Source: Prostheceraeus crozeri
Lineage: Eukaryota > Platyhelminthes > Polycladida > Euryleptidae
Direction: 5' to 3'
Assembly (NCBI GenBank): GCA_907163375.1
Contig: CAJQUW010010344.1
Span: 165,086 to 229,085, forward strand
Length of the DNA: 64,000 nt
Shown in pieces: positions 41,601 to 46,645 of the stretch. A program made the position numbers and the translations under genes. The first letter of the stretch is position 1, and the number at the start of each line of letters is the position of its first letter. The notes below the pieces were generated by a model. The model worked only from the letters and a program-made list of their open reading frames with translations, searched no databases and was not told the DNA's origin.

Positions 41601-41653
41601 GGAGTTACAGCTGTACACAAAGTATTCGATTGGGCCAAAACAAGTCGGCAAGG
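14506..41653 (+). CDS. ATAD3: ATAD3, mitochondrial AAA+ ATPase (partial, exons 1-7)
   Basis: Seven exons join without a frame break into about 400 residues that align with animal ATAD3 from its start. The family is a hexameric AAA+ ATPase of the mitochondrial inner membrane; its N-terminal half reaches the outer membrane and it is linked to nucleoids, contact sites and cholesterol handling. Visible parts are the MSWLFG start, a proline-rich stretch, a long charged coiled coil (about residues 65-245), a transmembrane segment beginning [12 protein letters not shown] (about 247-263), the [10 protein letters not shown] motif, and Walker A GPPGTGKT at about 348-355. Exon 7 ends just before the Walker B block (human LLLFVDEADAF). 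I found no later exon before 64000, so intron 7 is at least 22 kb or the assembly is wrong there. Human ATAD3A is about 590-630 residues long. Confidence 0.95.
14699..17199. other. Intron 1, 5' part; one coding-like ORF at 15883-16023
   Basis: This is mostly anonymous intron sequence. A short frame at 15883-16023 (after an ATCACAG acceptor-like word) reads [20 protein letters not shown] and ends at a stop, and it looks more protein-like than its surroundings. An octamer ATGCAAAT lies near 15744, upstream of it. I cannot identify it; it may be a transposon or gene fragment. Confidence 0.3.
17200..18015 (+). pseudogene. LINE reverse-transcriptase remnant in ATAD3 intron 1
   Basis: Pieces of a non-LTR RT palm are recognisable on the plus strand. 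AFDRVSRS near 17256 corresponds to motif A with its aspartate. [20 protein letters not shown] near 17410-17470 is the finger/palm motif B block. The YADD region and tail are too decayed to read clearly. Several stops and frame changes make the copy dead. The tail near 17930-18010 ([18 protein letters not shown]) could be its C-terminus. The clade is uncertain. Confidence 0.65.
18016..18416. other. Intron 1 stretch, nothing assignable
   Basis: Anonymous AT-rich intron DNA between the LINE remnant and the inverted-repeat element. No repeat pair, RNA gene or coding-like frame was found. Confidence 0.5.
18421..20899. mobile_element. 2.5 kb inverted-repeat element with GTGACGGAATCAC repeats
   Basis: The ends carry a 15-bp terminal inverted repeat GGGCATTTCCACGCG (18421-18435; complement 20885-20899), flanked by the 4-bp word AGAA at 18417-18420 and 20900-20903. 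Inside, the motif CGTGACGGAATCAC or close variants recurs at 18434, 18622, 18817, 18831 and 20526, and as a perfect 20-bp palindrome ATTCCGTCACGTGACGGAAT at 20361. I saw the motif nowhere else in the window. Four-bp target duplications occur in Sola and some Academ elements. No transposase is encoded, so this is probably a non-autonomous copy. The family is not identified. Confidence 0.75.
21850..22121 (+). CDS. ATAD3: ATAD3 exon 2 (coiled coil)
   Basis: The acceptor CTTGCAG ends at 21849 and the donor GTAATC starts at 22122. The exon completes the split lysine codon and encodes [20 protein letters not shown] followed by the signature [20 protein letters not shown] and [14 protein letters not shown] segments. 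These are charged heptads of the ATAD3 coiled coil, with human counterparts residue for residue. It ends in phase 0. Confidence 0.95.
22122..22938. other. Intron 2
   Basis: An 817-bp intron with GT and AG ends. No inserted element or RNA gene was recognised. Confidence 0.7.
22939..23141 (+). CDS. ATAD3: ATAD3 exon 3 (coiled coil)
   Basis: The acceptor TTTTTCAG ends at 22938 and the donor GTGAGT starts at 23142. The exon encodes [38 protein letters not shown] and [14 protein letters not shown], matching human ESVQKQEAMRRATVE and the following segments. It ends two bases into a codon. Confidence 0.95.
23780..23900 (-). mobile_element. tRNA-derived SINE head in intron 3
   Basis: On the minus strand, a Pol III A box (TGGCCTAGTGAAG, about 23878-23890) and B box (GGATCGATTCCC, 23835-23846) are spaced as in a tRNA. 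The intervening region does not fold as a normal anticodon arm. An imperfect inverted repeat (GGCCTGATCC and its complement) follows at about 23958-24004. It is most likely a SINE, and the body family is unknown. Confidence 0.6.
24080..24149 (+). CDS. ATAD3: ATAD3 exon 4
   Basis: The acceptor TCATTTCAG ends at 24079 and the donor GTGAGT starts at 24150. It encodes [20 protein letters not shown] and then MTRT. The human equivalent has the same length ([20 protein letters not shown], VTAT) and lies directly before the membrane segment. It ends in phase 0. Confidence 0.92.
24150..25369. other. Intron 4, 5' part, nothing assignable
   Basis: AT-rich intron DNA with a few GT-rich runs after the donor. 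No repeat pair or coding-like frame was found before the hAT insertion. Confidence 0.5.
25378..25846. mobile_element. hAT-type MITE, 469 bp, in ATAD3 intron 4
   Basis: The ends are CAAGGGTTCCCAACCT (left) and, on the complement of the right, CAGGGGTTCCCAACCT, continuing into GGGGTACGC. This is the hAT end type seen in Charlie-like elements. Flanking 8-bp words CCCTAGGC (25370-25377) and CCTTAGGC (25847-25854) match at 7 of 8 positions. No coding capacity remains. A related copy lies at 31193-32026. Confidence 0.85.
26430..26457 (+). ncRNA. Hammerhead-ribozyme-like core, copy 1
   Basis: CCGACGA (consensus CTGANGA with one change) is followed by an ACCA/TGGT stem and then GAAA, in the order and spacing of a type I hammerhead core. 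About 90 bp downstream is shared with 39005-39105. Hammerhead motifs are known from the terminal repeats of Penelope-like elements. This copy looks degenerate and activity is doubtful. Confidence 0.4.
27754..27852 (+). CDS. Possible cassette exon in ATAD3 intron 4
   Basis: A good acceptor (CTTTTATTTGCAG) ends at 27753 and is followed by 33 open codons beginning [16 protein letters not shown] and ending WENNDKMK. A weak donor-like AAG/GTTCAT follows. The length is a multiple of three and the phase suits both exon 4 and exon 5, so inclusion would keep ATAD3 in frame. The block aligns with nothing I recall in ATAD3, where exons 4 and 5 already abut perfectly. It may instead be a fragment of another gene or pure chance. 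Confidence 0.25.
28044..28450 (-). mobile_element. mariner-like transposase 3' fragment
   Basis: The fragment reads on the minus strand. Recognisable pieces are [14 protein letters not shown] (family: PDLxPxDFFLWGYLK, holding the last catalytic acid region) and [20 protein letters not shown], then [11 protein letters not shown]. This is the C-terminal third of an IS630/Tc1-mariner transposase, with at least one stop. The end at 28044 is TAGGGTGGGCCATTTAAA, the common terminus of such elements next to a TA. The 5' two thirds and the other inverted repeat are missing, so it is a dead 3' fragment inside ATAD3 intron 4. Confidence 0.75.
28451..29325. other. Intron 4 stretch, nothing assignable
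   Basis: Anonymous AT-rich intron DNA between the mariner fragment and the SINE. No coding-like frame or repeat pair was found. Confidence 0.5.
29330..29510 (-). mobile_element. tRNA-derived SINE, about 180 bp
   Basis: On the minus strand the element starts near 29510 with a tRNA-like head: an A-box region CAGTGGCTAGATTG (about 29477-29490) and a B box GGTTCGATTCC (29442-29452). An unrelated body with a GC-rich tail segment runs down to about 29330. The head cannot form a normal anticodon arm, as expected of a SINE. I did not find a clear target duplication. Confidence 0.75.
29511..30730. other. Intron 4, 3' part, nothing assignable
   Basis: Anonymous intron DNA. The word ATGGATATC recurs several times at 30070-30130 without a clear unit. 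Exon 5 begins at its end. Confidence 0.5.
30731..30886 (+). CDS. ATAD3: ATAD3 exon 5 (membrane segment)
   Basis: The acceptor CCTTGCAG ends at 30730 and the donor GTGAGA starts at 30887. It encodes 52 codons: the hydrophobic [17 protein letters not shown] membrane segment, then [18 protein letters not shown] and LKHPFT. Human ATAD3A has VAGLTLLAVGVYSAK and [13 protein letters not shown] in the same order. Both boundaries are in phase 0. Confidence 0.95.
31193..32026. mobile_element. hAT-type element, 834 bp, in ATAD3 intron 5
   Basis: The left end is CAGTGGTTGCCAACCTT and the right end, on the complement, is CAGAGGTTCCCAACCTGTGG, the same end type as the 25378 copy. Flanking 8-bp words CTCTAGAA (31185-31192) and CTGTAGCA (32027-32034) match at 6 of 8 positions, so this insertion looks older. 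No transposase frame is visible. Confidence 0.75.
32035..34022. other. Intron 5, 3' part with two GC-rich islands
   Basis: Two short GC-rich islands (about 32850-32975 and 33395-33460) stand out against AT-rich DNA. I do not recognise them. Near 33080-33170 a roughly 50-bp segment around GGCGTAACAC is duplicated in tandem. No other feature was found. Confidence 0.4.
34023..34079 (+). CDS. ATAD3: ATAD3 exon 6 (57-bp micro-exon)
   Basis: AG ends at 34022 and the donor GTAATT starts at 34080. The 19 codons read [19 protein letters not shown], aligning with human [20 protein letters not shown]. This supplies exactly the residues missing between exons 5 and 7, and both boundaries are in phase 0. 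It is too short to be found by an ORF scan. Confidence 0.93.
34080..34955. other. Intron 6, 5' part, nothing assignable
   Basis: Anonymous intron DNA. The last 150 bp (about 34800-34950) is less AT-rich and may belong with the minus-strand hammerhead-like element next to it. Confidence 0.45.
34952..34990 (-). ncRNA. Hammerhead-ribozyme-like core, copy 2
   Basis: On the minus strand, CTGACGA (34988-34982) is followed by one unpaired T, a perfect 7-bp stem GATTGCT/AGCAATC (34980-34974 and 34969-34963) with GGAT loop, and GAAA (34962-34959). Self-complementary GTAC words just outside could close stem I. This is the order of a type I hammerhead, but a bulged T and an extra A after GAAA depart from the consensus. 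Known context: Penelope-like elements carry such motifs in their terminal repeats. The nearby Penelope ORF is on the other strand. Confidence 0.5.
35000..36070. other. Intron 6 stretch upstream of the Penelope ORF
   Basis: No intact frame was found. The stretch may contain decayed upstream parts of Penelope-like elements on either strand, but I cannot support boundaries. Confidence 0.35.
36076..37412 (+). mobile_element. 5'-truncated Penelope-like retroelement (RT + GIY-YIG)
   Basis: An open frame of about 400 codons ends at 37278. It carries reverse-transcriptase motif A ([10 protein letters not shown], residue D34), motif B ([14 protein letters not shown]) and a catalytic box written RDIDDI where the family usually has RYxDD. 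A zinc-finger-like CRLC/KCNLC linker and a GIY-YIG nuclease (LVY, then [18 protein letters not shown]) follow. This domain order is that of endonuclease-bearing Penelope-like elements, which prime at nicked DNA or telomere ends. The frame changes once near the C-terminus; the final part ([13 protein letters not shown] to YELPQF) continues in another frame to 37412. The N-terminal half of the RT is missing. It sits in ATAD3 intron 6, in the gene's orientation. Confidence 0.9.
37413..39009. other. Intron 6 stretch after the Penelope ORF
   Basis: The first 200 bp may be Penelope 3' sequence. No coding-like frame, tandem repeat or RNA gene was recognised in the rest. Confidence 0.4.
39010..39037 (+). 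ncRNA. Hammerhead-ribozyme-like core, copy 3
   Basis: CTGACGA is followed by T, then GACCA/TGGTT, then GATA in place of GAAA. The surrounding 100 bp matches 26425-26520. The loss of GAAA makes activity unlikely. It lies 1.6 kb beyond the Penelope frame on the same strand and could be that element's downstream terminal repeat or a solo remnant. Confidence 0.35.
39340..39855 (+). pseudogene. GC-rich coding-like remnant of unknown family
   Basis: The base composition is clearly richer in GC than the intron around it. One frame reads [20 protein letters not shown] and later [16 protein letters not shown]. Another frame continues with [20 protein letters not shown] and ends [15 protein letters not shown] at a stop. 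The pieces look like one broken protein whose family I do not recognise. Its start coincides with a long near-perfect inverted repeat (39405-39496, separate entry). Transfer from a different genomic or foreign source is possible but unproven. Confidence 0.45.
39405..39496. repeat. 40-bp-arm hairpin (inverted duplication)
   Basis: Arms of about 40 bp, from about 39407-39446 and 39455-39494, are complementary with about four mismatches around an 8-nt AAAGGAAG-type loop. The inner 28 bp (starting CACCAGCCAGGAAGAGG) has two mismatches. Both strands encode a TSQEEVGVV peptide, so it looks like an inverted copy of coding sequence. It would also fold as a pre-miRNA-sized hairpin. Confidence 0.75.
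39904..39977 (-). tRNA. tRNA-like gene, anticodon loop CTAGTTA (AGT, Thr-like)
   Basis: On the minus strand the sequence has a six-pair acceptor stem (GTGGCT with AGCCGC, one GU), an A box TAGCTCAGTTGG, an anticodon loop CTAGTTA, and a perfect T arm GTAGG-TTCGAAT-CCTAC. A TTTT Pol III terminator follows a few bases later. One extra base lies before the D arm and the D and anticodon stems have mismatches, so it could be a tRNA pseudogene or a SINE head rather than a working tRNA. No attached SINE body was recognised. Confidence 0.65.
39978..41402. other. Intron 6, 3' part, nothing assignable
   Basis: Anonymous intron DNA. CGGTGTCGG words repeat around 40235-40285. No element boundary or coding-like frame was found before exon 7. 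Confidence 0.45.
41403..41653 (+). CDS. ATAD3: ATAD3 exon 7 (Walker A)
   Basis: The acceptor TTGATTGCAG ends at 41402 and the donor GTGAGT starts at 41654. It encodes [20 protein letters not shown], the Walker A GPPGTGKT (41493-41516) and [18 protein letters not shown], ending [10 protein letters not shown] two bases into the glycine codon. All are near-identical to human ATAD3A. The following family block would be LLLFVDEADAF, which is not found in the window. Confidence 0.97.
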
Positions 41654-42953
41654 GTGAGTTCTGGAGAATTGAGAAATTTTTTGTTTTCGAAGACTTATTT
41701 TCCATTTTTTTGTCGTTTTCTTTTGTTTCCCGATCAGAGTTATTGCAGAAATGGAAAGAGGCCCGGGACTGAACAGCAACGGATCACGCTGGAACCGCTC
41801 TTTTTCCCTATTATCTTAACTTTTGATAAGAAAAAGTAATCAGAAAAGCGCATTACTTAATTTCCCCCTCAGAAAGAGAGAGGCATGTAAAATATTCCAG
41901 ATGTCACAGTGTAAATCTTGGCTTATAATGGCTCTTTTTAAAATAAACGAATGTGTAAGTGCTCATTTGGTGAAGTGCTAGCAGCCTCAAGTCTCGATAT
42001 CTCGCCCTTTGTTTCTCGACCACAAATATATTATACGTATGTTGTATATAGTATGTGGTCGTTTTGCATGTGTGCGATTATATGTGTGTTTTCGCATGAA
42101 TGACAAGACAGCTTAGTTAAAAAGTCGCAAGATTCGATTAAAGATAGACAGCAATCAACCAAATGTTGACCGCTTCAGAAGCAGATTCAAGTTCTGCGAG
42201 TCCGCCACGAAGACAGGGCAGTCCTCCACGACATTCGTCTCAGTCTGAACGACACGAAGCACGTTCGTGTCACGAACGCAGACCTCTATTTGGCAGGACA
42301 TCAAAACATTATGTTCACGTGCTTTGTCGGTGATTTTCAAATGATGAAACGATGCAGACTACACTTCCGTCTATACCTTAATTATTGTGTAACAGCTATT
42401 CATATTTCAGTAATTAAGTATTGCGATTACTCATGAACTTCTCTCAATCCGTTATGACAAGAAGAGATTACGCACCCGTATCTATTCCTATCCATTTTAT
42501 CGAGTACACTTAATAATTGAATGGAGTATCTTCCAGTACTTCCGCATAATAGCTTAGAATACTCATGTCATATTTTGAGATCAAGTATCTATCTTCAATC
42601 CTTCAATATAGGAGAGAATGTAAAAGACTTCGATTGTTGAGGAGTTGTACGAAGGAAAAATTTTATTCCTGGTCAACATGGTCCAGCTACTGCTTCTCAT
42701 GATGCTTTCCATGGAGAGTTTTGTCAAGACCTATTTTGAGACACTTGTACGACGGCAATTTTGACACCAAAAGTTGCTTGGCAAGACCTAAGTATTTTGT
42801 GCACTCGTTCTGTTGGTGAATTTGAAATGATGAAAATATTACTTTACTTTCGTCTATAGATAATGTGATAATTCTAGACATAAGCACGTTGTATCAACAC
42901 TCATGATGTCAATTATGACTACTGTGGTTACTCAAACTTACTCTCTTGCCTTC
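41654..42953. other. Intron 7 start with a diverged tandem duplication
   Basis: Segments about 42270-42460 and 42770-42950 are diverged direct copies. They share TTGGCA, CAAATGATGAAA/GAAATGATGAAA, a TTCGTCTATA-type end and CTCATGA words. No product is suggested by either copy. The piggyBac insertion follows directly. Confidence 0.45.
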
Positions 42954-43313
42954 TTAACCCATTTATGCCCGTTATAATTTATATTAAGCGTATCAATTTC
43001 TTCTTCTGAATTTTATATGACTAGGCTCTTCTAAGTACTTTTCTAAAATAATTCCGTAAAATATTCAGTACTTACATAGATATAGGATGATCGTTATAAC
43101 GATCAATGGGAATTGGTGTTAACATTTTGCAAAATAATTGAATTAAAAATGGTTACTAGAACTTGTCCTCCATTAGAAATTGCGAGCTTATGACATCAAA
43201 ACATCAATATAGGCGACAATAAAATAGGCTAAGTTCTACATTCATGATGCATAAAACATGATACAATATGTCTTACTGCACGAGTATGTGCTTGTACATT
43301 TCAACATTTACTA

Positions 43314-44883
43314 TCATACACGAGTGTGATACTGCAAGAAGCATTGTTTGGCATGTAAATTCACACAACATTTGACACAGCGAAACTTTGTATTCTTGTT
43401 GCAGAACTTGCAGCGAAGTTCTTTTTCTGTGAATGCAATCAAGTGACCGATGTTGTCAAACCTGATGTCACTTGTTGCTCGTCGAAAATTTCGCTTTCTA
43501 TCACTTTTTGCCAAGAGTGATGTCGAAAATCGACTGCGGAAATCATTGTAGGATGCGTTTTGATCACAACACAGACGGTAGTTAATCAATCCAGGCATTG
43601 ACACATGCAACATCCACGAGATAGATGAAAATGGGATAGTACCATTTCTTTCCTCGTATATTGGTTCGGCAATTTGAAATATTTGCATCAAGCAAATTAA
43701 CGCCACCCATCGTTGTTGAGTTGTAGTGCGCAACAGCCGCCGGACGAGGAAGAGTGATTCTCCTTTGTTCCTGGAAGAAAATAATATTTCATAGATATGT
43801 GTACAGAAACATCATAGCATCATAAGCTCCTAGACACTGACCTTGCGGCAAAATCTGATTGTTGATGAAATTGGAGGTGCTCCACACATAGTCGAAGCCA
43901 TCAGTACGTCTTTGTTATCACGCCAAACTACCAAGTTCGTTTTGAAATCTGGACTGTACTTCGACATCATTTCACCGCGATTTTTGCATGCTTGTGTTAT
44001 CAAAGGGATAGCATAGAACCTTATTTCTCCTTATTGTACCCGTTCCTGAGACATTCAAATCATCTTTCATCGATTTCAAAAGTGAAAGGGATGTGAAATA
44101 ATTGTCCAATGTGATCGATAGCGGTTTTTCGGTAAAATGACCACGAAGAATTTTCGCAAAGTAAAACACAACGTTTCCAGAGCTCCCAAAATCATAATCA
44201 TCCTCTTTTCTTTCGGCTATGCCTGGGTAAGGTTGCAGTTGCACGCAGTAGCCTTTCGCAGTGGCCAACACCCACATCTTGAAGCCGAATCTGATGGGCT
44301 TTCCTCTTATAAACTGCTTACAGCCATGGCGGCCGAAATACGGCACCATGTATTCATCCACAGAGAAGAAATTTGTATCCGGAGCATGCTGTAGAAATTC
44401 GTCATTGAGAAGCTTTATCAGAGCACGCAATTTTTTTGAATTTTCATTTTGAGTACGAGCTGTCAACGGGACAAAATGCAGTTTTGGAAAAATTTCTTCA
44501 AATCGGTTACGACTAATCGAATTTGTTATGACTTGATTTCGCTTCAAATCATTCGACGACCAAAAATCTCTTCGTCGTGTTTGACGAACGATACCGGAAG
44601 CAAGAAGAACACCGATTACAACAAGGAGTTCTTCAGTGCTAAGATTGATGAGTGCATAATCATTCGTTTGATTCACAATAAAATTTAGAACCTCATCACT
44701 GAAGAATTGAAGAAAGAAGTCTACAGGCTCAGTGCACCCGTCGAACCCTACAGCTTTCTGCTTTTCAGCTTCAGGAATTTCAATCAAATTTTCAAAGGGG
44801 TCAGTCCAACGAGCTATCTTTTTCTTCCGCTTCGGAGTTCTATGATTTTCTTCTTCATCTTCTTCGTCATCAGGAGCTTCCAC
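43314..44883 (-). pseudogene. piggyBac transposase, decayed
   Basis: The main frame (44883 down to 43972) has an acidic/basic N-terminus and the DDE domain: FSVDEYMVPYFGRHG (first Asp) and ITLDNYFTSLSLL (second Asp). After a frameshift near 43975 the protein continues with SPDFKTNLVVWRDNKDV, holding the third Asp. GAPPISSTIRFCRK follows, then a 71-nt segment with intron-like ends (43841 down to 43771; GTCAGT, TTCCAG). Next come HYNSTTMGGVNLLDA and KWYYPIFIYL, and after a second frameshift near 43585 a C-terminal cysteine-rich domain CKFCNKNTKFRCVKCC. The DDD residues are all visible, but two frameshifts make it non-functional as written. An extra acidic N-terminal part may lie at 44884-45060. 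Confidence 0.85.
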
Positions 44884-45261
44884 GATTGCATTTATGAGGT
44901 TCCGCGGTAAGGTAAGTTTTGAAACTGTGGTTGATCTTCATCTCCATCTTCTTCGTCAGAGTCTTCTCCTTCACCTGGTGAATGAAAACATCTATCTGAT
45001 CGGGCAACTCGTTTTCTTCATCCTCAATGCCATCGAGCATCTCATTCAGTCTGTAAAAAAAGAGAATATTTATTTTTGATGAACCGCATGAAACAAAGAA
45101 AGTCAATATAGACTCCTTCGAAAGTTGATGAGAACAACCAAACTAAATTGAAATCTAAAGTGTCTTTTTATTGCATTATTGTATTACGAGTATCTTCAGC
45201 AATAAACAAGTAGCATGTAACTAAACCAGTAAATGAAAACGGCAAGTAGATAGCACTGATG

Positions 45262-45345
45262 GTTGACATGCGCGGTAGTGCATCGGTTGAGTGCTGAACT
45301 TCCCCTTCCGTGGTGGTGGGTGCGAAACCCCTACCATGTTGGCCC
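45262..45345 (+). mobile_element. tRNA-like SINE head inside the piggyBac element
   Basis: TAGTGCATCGGTTGAG resembles an A-box region and GGGTGCGAAACCC (45318-45330) resembles a B box, correctly spaced. No proper anticodon arm is visible. It would be a nested insertion in the transposon's non-coding part. Its ends were not determined. Confidence 0.35.
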
Positions 45346-46230
45346 ATTTTATGTTGCCAATGCCCAGATATGCTTTTAACAGATGATAAATGCGATCTTT
45401 CTATATCGCTTATAATCAAACTCAAATGATAACTAGTTATGGCAAGTTGAAACCCTTGTAATCCTCAACGCAAAAATCGGAATTTTTCAGAAAGGCTACA
45501 CATTTTGTGACATATTTTAGAAGCAAGCTATAGATAATCTTGCGAACGTAGAGAGTCACCATTGAAATAAATGATAAAGCATTGCATATTTTTGAAAATC
45601 GAGCCGAAAATGATTGCATTTAATGAAAATTATAGTCGTGGCAATATCGATAATCAACTAATTTTCTGCATGAAATGTTAAAACCAATTCCCATAGATCG
45701 TTATAACGATCACCAATTTTTACCTCATCTGAAAATATATCCATCCACAATTAATTGCATCTAAATATATTCTGAGACACGCTTTATGATACAATTTACT
45801 ATTTCAAGTCCGAATAGATACAAAAGAATTCTTTCTCACCTTCTTTTTGCAATTGATTTAGCATTTCTCCGCCTGTCAGCCATGATGGAAATAACAGCAA
45901 AATTCAAATCCGCGCCAAAAATTTGCAAATGGATATAAAAAACGAACTGATGTACTAAAACACTCTTTCTGTCATAGAAAACCAGAAAATAATCGATTAA
46001 TGTGAGTTTGAAACCTTGTTGACATTAAAAAACTAACTTCAAAATCTTAATGTTGATGATCGTTATAACGATCAACGGGCACAAATGGGTTAATGACACT
46101 GCACCCTTATAAATTTCTAATCGCTGTATCGAATAGAATGTAGTTTCTTCCCAACAATAATGCTTATTAGTTTAGAAACGTCTATCACGTCATAAGTAGT
46201 AAGGAAGTGACAAACACCAGATAGCGCAAG

Positions 46231-46365
46231 ATGGCCGCCATCGCTGACTCCCCCCCCTCCCCCTCCCCCTCCCCTCCCCCTCTGGAACGGCAGAGTGTCG
46301 TGGTCGGCCGCCGTGGTGCTTCGGGTGGACTTGGGCGACCGCCAGGATTTGTCTTGAGGCTATAG
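46231..46365 (+). other. GC-rich array edge with a 44-codon proline-rich ORF
   Basis: CAAGATGGCCGCCATC contains a YY1-like core around an ATG in good context. It opens 44 codons reading MAAIADSPPSPSPSPPPLER and ending at 46365. The C/T tract in it is the same tract that separates units of the following array, and CGCTGAC before it and CTCTGGA after it match the unit edges. It is therefore probably the array's diverged first unit rather than a gene, though a promoter-proximal exon cannot be excluded. Confidence 0.3.
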
Positions 46366-46645
46366 TGTGTGATGTTTTTCGTGCTGAATGTTGGGTTGTA
46401 AAATGGGCTGTTTCGAGTGGAAGGAGTGGTCGGATGAGAAAACGGAGGCCGGATTCGTATTCAGCGTGAAATTCTGCATCGGTATGGTGAGTTTCAAGGC
46501 AATCGGCGAGAAAAAATTTTCAACATTTTTCGAAAAAACGACAGAGTTAGAATTTGGGACGTTTTGGTGTGTAGCGCCCAAACGAACCATCGGATGAGAG
46601 AACGGAGGCCAGATTCGGATTCAGCGTGAAATTCTGCATCGGTAT
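46236..46645 (+). repeat. Diverged partial units starting the 490-bp array
   Basis: Contains the C/T tract and two copies of the sub-repeat CGGATGAGAAAACGGAGGCC, followed by TTCAGCGTGAAATTCTGCAT and GGTATGGTGAGTTT, as found in the main array downstream. The segment ends abruptly at the A/C tract. Confidence 0.8.

Larger units (their letters stand above)
42958..46089 (-). mobile_element. piggyBac-superfamily DNA transposon, 3.1 kb
   Basis: TTAA at 42954-42957 and 46090-46093 flanks terminal inverted repeats CCCATTTATGCCCGTT and (complement) CCCATTTGTGCCCGTT. A perfect palindrome TGATCGTTATAACGATCA at 43088-43105 recurs at 45696 and 46059. The 43088 and 45684-45711 copies also share an inverted CCAATTCCCAT flank, making subterminal repeats. 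The TTAA target and terminal CCC are diagnostic of piggyBac. The element encodes a minus-strand transposase that has decayed. Confidence 0.95.

Noticed and set aside
41654-42953. Search for the ATAD3 Walker B exon directly after exon 7
   Set aside because: No frame with an LLLFVDEADAF-like block and splice sites was found.
43972-45106. Plus-strand frames across the transposase (for example 44137-44910)
   Set aside because: They are shadows of the minus-strand piggyBac coding sequence.
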